Positions 1 to 9,015 of a stretch of DNA of 64,000 nt are shown here, one piece after another. The translations under genes and the position numbers were made by a program. Source of the stretch: Desertifilum tharense IPPAS B-1220 (GTDB lineage: Bacteria; Cyanobacteriota; Cyanobacteriia; Cyanobacteriales; Desertifilaceae); the NCBI RefSeq assembly GCF_001746915.1, contig NZ_MJGC01000035.1, forward strand, positions 62,001 through 126,000, given 5' to 3'. A model generated the notes under the pieces. That model made no database searches and was not told the origin of the DNA. It worked only from the letters and a program-made list of their open reading frames with translations. Position 1 is the stretch's first letter; the number at the start of each line of letters is the position of its first letter.

Positions 1-719
1 CCGCCAGCAGAGAGTAAATCTAAATTAGCGGGTAAGGTTGTCAGATAATTATTGGCTCTCGCAGGCATTTCGCTAACGCCACCGAGGAGTAAATCATTGC
101 CTAATGGTTCTTGAACAATGGCATCTAAGCTGTAGCGTTGTCCAATTCTGACCTGTTCGGGTAAATTCATTCTGACGGTTGGTGGATTATCTCCAGCCGT
201 GACTTCGGTGCGTTCGCTGAGGATATCTTGGCGGACGATTCTACCATTTTCAACCCGTTGGCGAGAGCGAATTGTAGATTTGAACTGTTGGGTTTGTCCT
301 TTAACGTCTTGCTCGCCGCTGACTAGGGTTTCGGTTTCTACAATAAAGGCTGTGCCTTCCGGTCGCCAAGAGAGGATGGTGGTATCGTAGGTCAACTGGG
401 GGTAGCGTTTCCACAGTTGAGACAGCGTATCGGAGAGTCTTCTGTGGGTTAAGCCGTCAGAATGGGCTAAATTGCGATCGTAAAATTGCATAACCTCTCT
501 GAGTTTGCGCTGATTTGCCATCTCGTCAATTTGCTCGATGAGGGTTGCTAGCGCGGCTGGAGGGGTTTGAGAGGTTTGGGCGCGAACCAAATTAGGGTAT
601 ATTAAGGCTCCGGAACACCAAATCGATACGCCTAAAGCGAGGGGCGCAATCCGAGCGGGGGACAGATGGCGGTAAGCTGTTTTCAGGAGACGGGGTAGGG
701 AAGTCAAACGGTTATGCAT
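1..719 (-). CDS. Exported conserved cyanobacterial protein, 3' end outside window
   Basis: The minus-strand frame is open from an ATG at 719 to the window edge, so about 239 N-terminal residues are visible and the C-terminus is missing. It starts MHNRLTSLPRLLK, then has a hydrophobic segment (IAPLALGVSIWCSGALIY) and an Ala-X-Ala-like site (VRAQT), which suggests export or a membrane anchor. Residues of about 55-160 (IEQIDEMANQRKLREVMQFYD, split here only for reading) resemble an NTF2/SnoaL-type fold: a helical start followed by beta strands such as TAFIVETETLVSG. It is divergent from murG with about 95 bp between them. I do not recognise a specific function; the NTF2-like reading is an inference. 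Confidence 0.7.
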   Translation of the reverse strand, partial: MHNRLTSLPRLLKTAYRHLSPARIAPLALGVSIWCSGALIYPNLVRAQTSQTPPAALATLIEQIDEMANQRKLREVMQFYDRNLAHSDGLTHRRLSDTLSQLWKRYPQLTYDTTILSWRPEGTAFIVETETLVSGEQDVKGQTQQFKSTIRSRQRVENGRIVRQDILSERTEVTAGDNPPTVRMNLPEQVRIGQRYSLDAIVQEPLGNDLLLGGVSEMPARANNYLTTLPANLDLLSAG

Positions 720-814
720 GGGTATAGGGCAAAAGGGGTTGAGGGTTTGTGCTGGAGTCCGCTAGCAACTCAGAATTGATTCTAAGTTAACTTACGTCTG
801 CGAGCAGAATTTTA

Positions 815-1879
815 ATGGTAAATTCACCCGTGAGATTGTTAATTGCAGCCAGCGGTACCGGAGGACATTTGTTTCCGGCGCTTGCGGTTGCCGAACAACT
901 GAGCGATTATCAGATTGAGTGGCTTGGAGTGCCCAATCGGTTAGAAACGCAACTGGTTCCAGAGAAATATCCCCTCCATGCGATCGCAGTTGAAGGGTTT
1001 CAGCAACGCCTTGGCTTTGGTAGCCTTAGAATCTTGGCAGGGTTAGTTGGTTCCATCCAAGCTTGTCGAAAATTGCTCAAAACGGGTCAATTTCAGGGAG
1101 TTTTTACCACGGGAGGCTATATTGCCGCTCCGATTATTCTAGCGGCTCGTTCTCTGGGAATTCCGGTGATTTTGCACGAATCGAACGCTTTTCCGGGGAA
1201 GGTGACGCGCCTGTTTGCACCGCTTTGCACGGTGGCCGCAGTGGGCTTTGAGGCGGCGTCTGAGCGGTTATCGCGGGCCAAGACAATGTATGCCGGAACT
1301 CCGGTTAGAGGGCAGTTCTACGAGCCGCAAGCGTGCGATCTGCCGATTCCTCAAGGTGTCCCGGTGGTTGTGGTGGTTGGGGGTTCCCAAGGCGCGATCG
1401 CAGTGAATAAACTCGTTCGAGAAGCTGCCCCCGCCTGGTTTGAAACGGGTGCCTATGTGGTGCATTTAACGGGGGAAAATGACGCTGAAGCTGATAGCCT
1501 GCAACATCCCCAGTATTTAGCTATGCCGTTCTATAACAATATGGCGGGTCTGTTTCAACGCGCAACCCTAGCAATTAGCCGTTCTGGTGCCGGAACGCTC
1601 ACTGAATTAGCCATAACCCAAACTCCGGCGATTTTGATTCCCTATCCGTTCGCCGCCGACGATCATCAAGCCTACAATGCCGCTATTTTTGCAGAAACCG
1701 GAGCGGCTGAGGTCTACCGTCAAGCAGATTTAACCCCTCAATTGTTGAAAACTAAGGTGCTGGAATTATTGCACGATCCAGAACGCTTGGGACAAATGCG
1801 CTCAAAAATGTCAGCACTCGCAGTTCCCGATAGTTCCGAACGCTTGGCTAAGATTGTTCGTCAAGTGGTGAAAGGGTAA
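815..1879 (+). CDS. murG: UDP-GlcNAc:undecaprenyl-PP-MurNAc-pentapeptide GlcNAc transferase MurG
   Basis: MurG transfers GlcNAc from UDP-GlcNAc to lipid I, forming lipid II on the cytoplasmic face of the membrane, the last intracellular step of peptidoglycan synthesis. The 354-residue length is normal for this GT28 family. The N-terminal glycine loop GTGGHLFPALAVA is near residue 15, HESNAFPGKVTRLFA near 121, the second glycine-rich loop GGSQGA near 192, and the donor-binding SRSGAGTLTELA near 255. The gene stands alone; the usual murC and ftsW neighbours are absent. A murJ gene for the next step, lipid II flipping, lies in the same window at 24.7 kb. Confidence 0.97.
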   Translation: MVNSPVRLLIAASGTGGHLFPALAVAEQLSDYQIEWLGVPNRLETQLVPEKYPLHAIAVEGFQQRLGFGSLRILAGLVGSIQACRKLLKTGQFQGVFTTGGYIAAPIILAARSLGIPVILHESNAFPGKVTRLFAPLCTVAAVGFEAASERLSRAKTMYAGTPVRGQFYEPQACDLPIPQGVPVVVVVGGSQGAIAVNKLVREAAPAWFETGAYVVHLTGENDAEADSLQHPQYLAMPFYNNMAGLFQRATLAISRSGAGTLTELAITQTPAILIPYPFAADDHQAYNAAIFAETGAAEVYRQADLTPQLLKTKVLELLHDPERLGQMRSKMSALAVPDSSERLAKIVRQVVKG

Positions 1880-2222
1880 AGCAATCAATTCCCCTTTTCA
1901 AACATTGGGGATCGCTTTTAATTGTGTAAAGTTTTGTGCCCTGTCGGGCATCTATTTCTGGAGAAAGATGTAAATAACTCCCAGAAAGTTGATGCTAAAG
2001 AAAAGATAAATTAACTTACTTGGAATCACTCTTTTTTCGTTGATTCGCCAACGTTGAAACCGTGGGCAGTCTAGCGCAAGCTTCCTGCGGAAGTTGTTGT
2101 TATGCTTCGCAAATATTCTTGAACCGATCTGCCCTAGCAGTGTTTCCAAGTCAGAGATTAGTTCCCGGTTGGGAATTCTCTGGTGAAGTACAACCTACTG
2201 GGGAGTTTGAAGCAGACGCTTT
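1880..2222. other. Intergenic region between murG and gntP
   Basis: No convincing gene is visible here. Just after murG there is a weak imperfect stem (TCCCC ... GGGGA, about 1892-1914) followed by TTTT, and a second small hairpin TGCCC-TGTC-GGGCA at 1937-1950. Either could end murG transcription. An open frame starting at 2062 runs into gntP in another frame and has no protein-like composition. Confidence 0.4.
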
Positions 2223-3575
2223 ATGGCAGAAGCAGGCACAATTTTTATTGCTATTTTTGGGATTGCATTTTTACTCTTTCTCGTGATTGCTTTGCGGCTG
2301 CAAGCTTTTGTGGCTTTGCTACTCACGAGTTTGTTGATTGGCGTCATTGGTGGAATCCCTTTAAATGAAATTGCCCAAGTCATTCAAACCGGAATGGGCA
2401 ATACTTTAGGATACATTGCCATTGTGATTGGTTTGGGGGCAATGTTTGGGGAAATGTTGCAAATTTCCGGCGGTGCCGAACAAATTTCCCAAAGTTTAAT
2501 TAAAAAGTTTGGGGAAGAACGGGCGCAATGGGCGTTAGGAATTACCGGATTATTAATTTCGATCCCTGTCTTTTTTGATGTCAGCTTAATTTTGCTGATT
2601 CCTCTGGTTTATAACCTGACGCGAAAAACGGGTCGTTCCATTCTTTATTATGCCATTCCCTTAGTAGCAGGGATTGCCGTTGGACATAGTTATATTCCCC
2701 CGACTCCCGGCCCGGTTGCGGTGGCTTCGCTGTTGGGTGCAGACTTAGGTTGGGTAATTTTATTTGGGATTCTTGCAGGTATCCCTTCAATGGTGATTGG
2801 TGGGGTATTTTTCGGGAAATTCATTGCTGGAAAACTGCATATTCCAGTTCCCGATATTATGCAAGAAACCCCAGAACCGAAACGAAACACTGGAGAAAAA
2901 ACCTTGCCCAGTTTTCGGCTGGTGATGACGATTTTATTTATTCCGATTGCCCTGATTTTGTTAAATACGGTATCGGGAATTCTATTACCTGAAGGCAATA
3001 CGATTCGCAACGCCCTCAACTTTATCGGACACCCGTTTAGCGCCTTGATGCTGGCGGCTTTATTATCGTTTTATACCTTGGGTATTCAACGAGGTTATAC
3101 CCGCAATGAAGTGCAACAGATTGCCACAAAAGCCTTAGAACCTGTGGGGATGATTATTCTCGTGACGGGCGCAGGTGGCGTGTTTGGACGAGTTTTAGTG
3201 GAAACGGGGGTGGGAGCAACTTTAGCCAATTTGATGGCGGCTTCTAACTTACCCGTGATTTTATTAGCGTTTGCGATCGCCACTGCTGTCCGAGTCAGCC
3301 AAGGTTCGGCGACAGTCTCAATGGTAACGGCTGCTGGGTTAATTGCGCCTGTGGTAGAAACGGGGAACTATTCTGCGCCTTTACTGGGATTAGTAACCAT
3401 TGCGATCGCATCTGGCGCAACCGTATTATCCCACGTCAATGACTCCGGATTTTGGCTGGTCGGTCGCTTTTTAGGGATGACGGAAAAGCAAACGCTGCAA
3501 TCTTGGACTGTCATGGAAACCATCATTGGTGGCGTTGGATTTTTAATCGTTTTTGCAATTAGCTGGTTTGTTTAA
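2223..3575 (+). CDS. gntP: GntP-family gluconate:H+ symporter
   Basis: This is a 450-residue, very hydrophobic protein with about 12 predicted membrane segments across its length, the normal size for GntP/GntT permeases. Family-typical stretches include GAMFGEMLQISGGAEQIS near residue 70, the conserved PPTPGPVA near 158, and SQGSATVSMVTAAG near 360, with HVNDSGFW near 400. It should import gluconate or a related sugar acid across the plasma membrane by proton symport. The gene ends 5 bp before the FGGY kinase, so the two form a tight import-phosphorylate operon. The start lacks a strong ribosome-binding site; the first ATG of the frame is used. Confidence 0.93.
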   Translation: MAEAGTIFIAIFGIAFLLFLVIALRLQAFVALLLTSLLIGVIGGIPLNEIAQVIQTGMGNTLGYIAIVIGLGAMFGEMLQISGGAEQISQSLIKKFGEERAQWALGITGLLISIPVFFDVSLILLIPLVYNLTRKTGRSILYYAIPLVAGIAVGHSYIPPTPGPVAVASLLGADLGWVILFGILAGIPSMVIGGVFFGKFIAGKLHIPVPDIMQETPEPKRNTGEKTLPSFRLVMTILFIPIALILLNTVSGILLPEGNTIRNALNFIGHPFSALMLAALLSFYTLGIQRGYTRNEVQQIATKALEPVGMIILVTGAGGVFGRVLVETGVGATLANLMAASNLPVILLAFAIATAVRVSQGSATVSMVTAAGLIAPVVETGNYSAPLLGLVTIAIASGATVLSHVNDSGFWLVGRFLGMTEKQTLQSWTVMETIIGGVGFLIVFAISWFV

Positions 3576-3580
3576 AAGCC

Positions 3581-5125
3581 ATGAGTCACTATATTATCGG
3601 CATTGATATCGGTACAACTAGCACAAAGGCGGTGTTATTCACGCCCCAAGGGGAAGCCGTTTGCAAGCATCTGGTGGAATATCCTTTACTCACCCCCGTA
3701 CCTGGGGCAGCAGAACAAGATCCCGAAGAAATCTTTAATGCAGTCGTTACCACGATTCGCGAGGTGATGGCGAATAGCGGTATCGATCCTAAAGCCTTGC
3801 TAGGAATTGGGTTTAGTTCGGCCATGCATAGCTTAATTGCCGTCAACGAACAGGGAAAACCGCTGACAAAAAGCATTACCTGGGCGGATAATCGCAGCGC
3901 CAAATGGGCAGAACAGTTAAAACAAGGACGGGGACATGAGATTTATTTGCGAACCGGAACGCCCATCCATTCTATGTCCCCCTTGTGCAAGCTGATTTGG
4001 CTGAAAAACGAGCATCCCGAACTCTTCAGCCAAGCGGCTAAGTTTATTTCCATTAAGGAATTCGTCTTTTATCAATTTTTGCAGGAGTATGCGATTGATT
4101 ATTCCCTAGCGGGGGCGATGGGTTTATTGAATATGCAAACCCTAGATTGGGATGCAGAGGCGTTAGAGGTAGCCGGGATTTCTGCCGAACGATTATCGCG
4201 CTTGGTACCGACTACCGAACAATTTTGCGGGATGAATGCCGACTTCGCCGCGAAACTGGGAATTCTCCCCGAAACGCCCTTGATTATTGGGGCTTCCGAT
4301 GGGGTGCTATCGAATTTAGGCGTCGGCGCGATCGCCCCTGGCATCTTTGCCGTTACGATTGGGACAAGCGGTGCGATCCGGGCGGTTGTCGATCGTCCGA
4401 TTGCAGACCCCGAAGAACGCTTATTTTGCTATCCCCTCACCGAGAAATACTGGGTAGTGGGTGGGGCGGTAAATAACGGTGGGTTAATTTTGCGGTGGAT
4501 GCGCGATCGCTTTGCCGATGCGGAAGTGGCGACGGCCAAGCAATTAGGGCAAGAGTCCTATGACATTATGATGCAGATTGCCTCTAGCGTGCCCCCTGGC
4601 GCTAACGGACTGATTTTTCACCCTTATTTGATGGGAGAGCGATCGCCCCTGTGGAATGCCCAGGCAAGGGGATCTTTCGTGGGTTTATCGATGAGCCATA
4701 CCCGCGCCCATTTCATCCGGGCGGTATTAGAAGGCATTCTCTTAAACTTGCAACTCGTCCTCGATGCGCTAGAAAGCTTTGTGGGTTCCGCCCAACGCAT
4801 TCAAGCCACGGGCGGCTTTGCGCGATCGCCCCTGTGGAGACAAATGCTAGCCGATGTGTTTAACCGCGAGATCGCCGTTCCCGAAAGTTACGAGAGTTCC
4901 TGTTTGGGGGCTGCCCTTTTAGGATTGTTAGGGTTAGGCAAAATTGAGGATTTAGAAGGAACCGCAGAGTATATGGGGGAAACCTACCGCCATTCTCCCG
5001 ATCCAGAAGCCGTCAAAACCTATCAGCAGATGATTCCCCTCTATGCTCGCCTGCTGCAAGCCCTGAAACCGGAATACTCGGCTTTAGCCAGCCTGCAAGA
5101 AGGGTTTAAAGACGGTTTTAGCTAA
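3581..5125 (+). CDS. gntK: FGGY-family carbohydrate kinase, probable gluconokinase
   Basis: The 514-residue protein opens with the ASKHA phosphate-1 loop IGIDIGTTSTKAVLF, then PGAAEQDPEEIF, and has the substrate-loop region GFSSAMHSLIAV and ITWADNRS that marks FGGY gluconokinases. The C-terminal lobe carries TIGTSGAIR, the FGGY-type signature around GERSPLWNAQARGSFVGL, and the adenosine motif TGGFARSPLW. It should phosphorylate gluconate to 6-phosphogluconate, feeding the oxidative pentose phosphate or Entner-Doudoroff pathway. Position 5 bp after gntP supports this substrate. FGGY kinases are not easily told apart by sequence, so xylulose or another sugar acid remains possible. Confidence 0.88.
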   Translation: MSHYIIGIDIGTTSTKAVLFTPQGEAVCKHLVEYPLLTPVPGAAEQDPEEIFNAVVTTIREVMANSGIDPKALLGIGFSSAMHSLIAVNEQGKPLTKSITWADNRSAKWAEQLKQGRGHEIYLRTGTPIHSMSPLCKLIWLKNEHPELFSQAAKFISIKEFVFYQFLQEYAIDYSLAGAMGLLNMQTLDWDAEALEVAGISAERLSRLVPTTEQFCGMNADFAAKLGILPETPLIIGASDGVLSNLGVGAIAPGIFAVTIGTSGAIRAVVDRPIADPEERLFCYPLTEKYWVVGGAVNNGGLILRWMRDRFADAEVATAKQLGQESYDIMMQIASSVPPGANGLIFHPYLMGERSPLWNAQARGSFVGLSMSHTRAHFIRAVLEGILLNLQLVLDALESFVGSAQRIQATGGFARSPLWRQMLADVFNREIAVPESYESSCLGAALLGLLGLGKIEDLEGTAEYMGETYRHSPDPEAVKTYQQMIPLYARLLQALKPEYSALASLQEGFKDGFS

Positions 5126-5242
5126 ATGGGCTACCGAATTTTAATTTCCAGTGAACCTTCTGGGAAACAATCTAGTCTAATCATTTACAACAATCGGCCG
5201 ATGTTGATCGTAAACCCTAGACTGCATAGTGGAGTCCCATTG

Positions 5243-5713
5243 ATGAAATCGAAAGCGTTGTTTTGGGTACCAGGAGCGATCGCGCTGATCCTAGCGGCTG
5301 CACCCGCACTTCCTCCCTTTTCTGAAGCGGCGATCGCCGGGCCGGGTCGCATGGGAGATCGATCGGGTAAACTAGAGCAACTGAACCTCACAGAAGCCCA
5401 AAAAACTGAAATGACACGCATTCGGGAAAACACTCGCCAGCAAATGCAAGCGGTTTTCACCCCCGAACAACAAGCCCAAATGCGTCAGGCGAGAGAGCAA
5501 CGTCAGCGCCCTGACATCACCTTAACGGACGCTCAAAAGACGCAACTCAGAGCCATTCACGAAGAGTCTCGGCGTCAGATGCAAAGCGTTTTAACCGAGC
5601 AACAACAACAACAGCTCGAACAAATGCGTTCTAACCGTCCTCAGCGGGGGCCTCAATCTCAGCGTTCCGAGCAATGGCGCTCTATGCGGGGTCAGCGCAA
5701 TCAACAGCAATAA
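5243..5713 (+). CDS. LTXXQ-motif (Spy/CpxP-like) periplasmic protein
   Basis: This is a 156-residue exported protein. The frame is open from 5126, but I place the start at ATG 5243 because a GGAG lies 8 bases upstream and the product then begins with a proper signal peptide (MKSKALFWVPGAIALILAAA). The mature part contains two LTxxQ repeats, LNLTEAQKTEM and ITLTDAQKTQL, about 45 residues apart, each followed by a helical Arg/Gln-rich stretch. That pattern is typical of Spy/CpxP-like periplasmic chaperones. The C-terminus is Gln/Arg/Ser-rich and disordered. It follows gntK by about 120 bp and may be transcribed separately. Function beyond the motif is inferred. Confidence 0.8.
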   Translation: MKSKALFWVPGAIALILAAAPALPPFSEAAIAGPGRMGDRSGKLEQLNLTEAQKTEMTRIRENTRQQMQAVFTPEQQAQMRQAREQRQRPDITLTDAQKTQLRAIHEESRRQMQSVLTEQQQQQLEQMRSNRPQRGPQSQRSEQWRSMRGQRNQQQ

Positions 5714-5785
5714 ACATCATTCGTTGAATCTGCTACAAGGGATAAAGTAGCAGGCTCAGGGTCAAAAGGTTGAGAAAGTTACTCT

Positions 5786-5823
5786 CCCTCAAAGGCACGA
5801 CTGTTGCTTTTGAGGGTTTTTTT
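5786..5823 (+). terminator. Rho-independent-type terminator
   Basis: An 8-bp perfect stem (CCCTCAAA at 5786-5793 with TTTGAGGG at 5809-5816) has a 15-nt loop and is followed directly by seven T residues. It lies 70 bp after the LTXXQ gene and just before the 3' end of the opposing IS630 remnant, so it would end the gntP-gntK-LTXXQ transcription unit. Confidence 0.8.
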
Positions 5824-5825
5824 GA

Positions 5826-6281
5826 TTAATCGACTTTGAGGGTGCGACATTCTGATTTGAGCCTAGAACTTTGTTTGAGATAATCCCAACCTCGCTGCAA
5901 AGCAACAGGACGGTGAATGCGATCGCTGATCCATTCAGCAACCTTCCGGCTATTCCAGGTTCCACCATCCGGCGCAGGGCCTTGCAACGCTTTAGCAAGT
6001 TCTGCTTGTTGGAGTTTATTCAGTAAAGGTTCTCCCCCAGGATTTTCGTGGCGGCGATCGCCCAAAGCATCCGGCCCTAGACGATTGTAGCGTCGAGCAA
6101 CTTTACGAATCCAGTCACAAGAATAACTGGTCGTCATTGATACCTCTTCTGTTCGCTTGTCCTGGGCCAATAACCACACGATTTGATAGTGGGTGCGTTC
6201 TACTGGATCTTTCGCCTTGCGATACCGCCGTTCTAGTTCTTCAATGCTCAAATGAGGCTGGATCGTGACGCGTTTGGGCAT
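5826..6281 (-). pseudogene. Truncated IS630-family transposase, N-terminal helix-turn-helix part only
   Basis: The 151-residue product begins MPKRVTIQPHLSIEELERRYR and contains the helix-turn-helix region of IS630-type transposases (SYSCDWIRKVARRYNRLGPDALGDRR), then a winged-helix-like part ending VAEWISDRIHRPVALQRGWDYLKQ. After that the reading degenerates (SRLKSECRTLKVD) and stops. The DDE catalytic domain that should follow is absent, since only about 110 bp separate it from the LTXXQ gene. I start it at ATG 6281; a TTG at 6311 would add 10 residues. I did not find convincing terminal inverted repeats. It is an immobile relic, or a domesticated DNA-binding protein. Confidence 0.72.
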
Positions 6282-6364
6282 AGACAAAGGGAAATAGAGT
6301 AAAATACCCAATGACTATACCATTGTCCGTGTCTAGACGGGAGTTCATGTATCAAACAATCCTC

Positions 6365-7399
6365 TTACTCTTCGAGTAACGTTTGAAAAGCAGCTTTCAT
6401 CTCCTCTGGGCTAGTCGTTGCCGTTCCAAACTGGCGCACCACAATACTCGCGGCCAAATTTCCCAAAACCGCCGCTTCCCAGAAAGACGCCCCCACCGTT
6501 AAACCCAACGTCAGCGCGGCAACCACCGTATCGCCGGCCCCCGTTACATCAAATACATCTGTACGATTAAACGCCGGAATCTGCTGGTGTTGTACCCGTT
6601 CCTCAAGGTTTTCAAACAAACTCATCCCCTCTTCCCCGCGCGTAATCAGCATTTGAGAGGCTTGAGTCAAGTTCAATAAATCTCGCCCTGCTTGCGCTAA
6701 CGCCTGGGGGGTAGAAATTCCGTAACCTGCGGCTTGTTCGGCTTCCGGCAAGTTGGGGGTAAACAGCGTTGCGCCGCGATATCGATGCAAATCTTGTTGG
6801 GCATCTACAATTGTTCTGGAGTGAGTCAACGCCGCTTCAATCACCGGAGAGGTTAACACCCCATCCCCGTAGTCCGAACAAACCACCGCATCCACACCCT
6901 CTACATGAGCGCGAATATAATCGGCAAGCTGCAACTGTAACTCCAAAATCGGTAAATCGTCCGATTTGCGATCGACCCGGACAATTTGTTGGGTAACAGA
7001 CTGGCGGGCGTGACCGGAAATCCGCGTTTTGGTGACAGTAGGTCGCGCCTCATCCATCAAAATCCCATCGGTGTTAATTCCGGCGGCGGCAAAAATCCCG
7101 CGCAGCGCTTTCCCCTGGTCGTCTTTACCCACCAGACCTACCGCCTTCACCTGCGCGCCCAATTTCGCCAGGTTATACACGGCATTCGCCCCACCGCCGG
7201 GAATTTGCCGCGTAGTTTCGTGACGCAGAATCAACACCGGGGCTTCTCTAGAAATCCGTTCTACTTGTCCGGTGAGAAACTCATCTAGCGTTAAATCGCC
7301 AACCACCAGGACGCGGGCTTGATGAAAGCGATCGATTAATTCAAAAAAGCGATCGCGCTGTTGGCGAAGTTGCGCCACGAACTCAACATCTAGCGTCAT
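6365..7399 (-). CDS. PfkB-family sugar kinase, RfaE1/HldE-like
   Basis: The 344-residue protein shows the ribokinase fold of ADP-heptose-pathway kinases: VLVVGDLTLDEFLTG near residue 30, the substrate motif PGGGANAVYNLAKLGA near 67, and the C-terminal PfkB signature FDVTGAGDTVVAALTLGL with catalytic Asp near 290. It resembles D-glycero-beta-D-manno-heptose-7-phosphate kinase (RfaE domain I) without the cytidylyltransferase domain. Start is ATG 7399, with AAAGGTG just upstream; an in-frame start at 7465 would overlap the TonB gene. It begins 14 bp after the TonB-like gene stops, so the two are probably co-transcribed. The exact substrate is uncertain, as no other heptose gene is nearby. Confidence 0.83.
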   Translation of the reverse strand: MTLDVEFVAQLRQQRDRFFELIDRFHQARVLVVGDLTLDEFLTGQVERISREAPVLILRHETTRQIPGGGANAVYNLAKLGAQVKAVGLVGKDDQGKALRGIFAAAGINTDGILMDEARPTVTKTRISGHARQSVTQQIVRVDRKSDDLPILELQLQLADYIRAHVEGVDAVVCSDYGDGVLTSPVIEAALTHSRTIVDAQQDLHRYRGATLFTPNLPEAEQAAGYGISTPQALAQAGRDLLNLTQASQMLITRGEEGMSLFENLEERVQHQQIPAFNRTDVFDVTGAGDTVVAALTLGLTVGASFWEAAVLGNLAASIVVRQFGTATTSPEEMKAAFQTLLEE

Positions 7400-7413
7400 A
7401 TCACACCTTTTCT

Positions 7414-8667
7414 CTAACTCACCGCTTGTTCTACGGTTTCTTGAATCGAAGGCGTCCCCGCACAACGGTCTTCACTCGGTTGAAACTTGACTTTCACCGG
7501 ATAGGCCTTAAACTCGCCCTTCGCCTCAAAGGTTTGTCCAGCAACAGCAGCCACGGCAGCTTGATTCAAAACCGGATAACCCGCACTTTGAATTAACTGC
7601 GGTTCGCCCACCACTTGACCCTCTGGATCGACCAAAACTCCGATCGTTGCCGTCCCTTCTAAACGATTGAGACAAGCCAATTTGGGATAGGTTGCAGCCA
7701 CCTGTGGGGCTTGCATTTCCCACGTCAGATCGTCTTGCCCGGAGGACTTTTGAATTTGCTCTAACCAGGTCTGTAAATTCGCTGTCGCATCTTCAGGCGT
7801 TGTCCCCGCCGCATTATACGCAATTTGCTCCCGGATTTCCTGTTGGCGAGCATAGGCTTGGGCAACCCGTTCGTCAACGGGCGGGGCGGCTTCTGGGGAA
7901 GCTTCCGGGCTGGTTTGGGGCAGCGGCGTTCCTAGGGCAATTTCCCCGCCCAAATCTTCGGCTTGGCGCTGTTGCTGTTCTTCGCGCAGGCGCTGTTCTT
8001 GGGCTAATTCTTCGGGAGAACGTTCTGGCTGCTGGGCGGGTGACTCTTGCGGTTGCGGACTTCCAGAGGCCTGAACGGGCGGTGCAACGGGAACGGGTTG
8101 CAAGGGGGTTGCGGCTTGCAATTGCGGAAGTTGGTCAAATGTTGGGCTTTTGACCGGAGGCGGTAGAAAGATTTCTGGAGGGAGTGCGGCTAAGTCTTGT
8201 TTTGAGGGTGGCGTCAGAACTGGGGTAGGAATATCGGCTAGCGGTAAGTTAAAGACCGCTTGATTGTTTGCCCGGTTTTGCAGGTACGGCCAGTTCTTCA
8301 GGTCGGGAGGCGGCACAATTTCAAATCTGGGGGCCGCTGGTACGGGCGGTAAGTCGAGGGTGGAGGTGACGGAAGGGGCTTTGGCGAGGGGATCGTTTAG
8401 GTCTGAGGGGAGGGACGAAAACAGGTTAGCCGCTTCGTTGGGAGGCAGCAGCAAGGGGGAATTCGCGATGGAAGGCAGGCGACTCTGTTCGGCGCTGGAG
8501 AGTTCAACAAGGTCTACGGCTTCGGGAATGGCTTCGGGGCCAGAAGAGGGGGTGACGGGTAAGGCAACGCCCAAAAGGCCGTGAAAGGCAAGCGAGGCAA
8601 TGGTGGCAATGGATGTGGGCTGGCGGAGAAGTTCGGGTAAGTTATGAAATGAAGATGAGTACGTCAT
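7414..8667 (-). CDS. TonB-like energy-transducing protein
   Basis: This is a 417-residue protein with one N-terminal hydrophobic segment (SIATIASLAFHGLLGVALP), then about 280 residues very rich in Pro, Gln, Glu and Ala that would span the periplasm, and a C-terminal TonB-type domain (CLNRLEGTATIGVLVDPEG, then AGYPVLNQAAVAAVAGQTF). This plan matches proteins that carry proton-motive energy from ExbBD to outer-membrane receptors. No exbB, exbD or receptor gene is in the window. I use ATG 8667, just before the membrane segment; a TTG at 8721 is also open. Its stop lies 14 bp before the PfkB-family kinase. Confidence 0.83.
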   Translation of the reverse strand: MTYSSSFHNLPELLRQPTSIATIASLAFHGLLGVALPVTPSSGPEAIPEAVDLVELSSAEQSRLPSIANSPLLLPPNEAANLFSSLPSDLNDPLAKAPSVTSTLDLPPVPAAPRFEIVPPPDLKNWPYLQNRANNQAVFNLPLADIPTPVLTPPSKQDLAALPPEIFLPPPVKSPTFDQLPQLQAATPLQPVPVAPPVQASGSPQPQESPAQQPERSPEELAQEQRLREEQQQRQAEDLGGEIALGTPLPQTSPEASPEAAPPVDERVAQAYARQQEIREQIAYNAAGTTPEDATANLQTWLEQIQKSSGQDDLTWEMQAPQVAATYPKLACLNRLEGTATIGVLVDPEGQVVGEPQLIQSAGYPVLNQAAVAAVAGQTFEAKGEFKAYPVKVKFQPSEDRCAGTPSIQETVEQAVS

Positions 8668-9015
8668 GGCAGGGAATTCAAAGGTGGGCGGATCTGCGAG
8701 TGTGGAAAACGGCTCACTCAAACATTAACGAACCATCGAGGGATATAACCGCAAAGTTGATAAATTTTTGAGTCGATCGGCTTAACTCGATTTTGACGGA
8801 CAACTGAGATAATGGGTTGCCTAAAGGAAATCTTAATGTTGATTTTGCTCGACCGACCAGAAAAAATAGGGCAGCTTAAAAATGCGGGCGATCGCGCCAA
8901 TCAGTATAGATCGCTTGCTGGGGTTATGTCGCCTGTTTGACTAAATTCAGTTGAGCGCCAACCTCTCAATGGGTTTGGCAGGTTCAACGCGATCGCGCCC
9001 TGACTCGTTTCCACC
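8668..9015. other. Intergenic region between two minus-strand genes
   Basis: It probably holds the leader and promoter of the TonB-like gene and the 3' end of the sensor kinase unit. HIP1-type sites lie near 8888 and 8988. No protein-like frame or clear terminator is seen. Confidence 0.35.

Noticed and set aside
2062..2286. Small protein gene before gntP
   Set aside because: It runs into gntP in another frame and its composition is not protein-like.
8718..8900. Small protein upstream of the TonB-like gene
   Set aside because: No start signal or family resemblance; the region is better explained as a leader and promoter.
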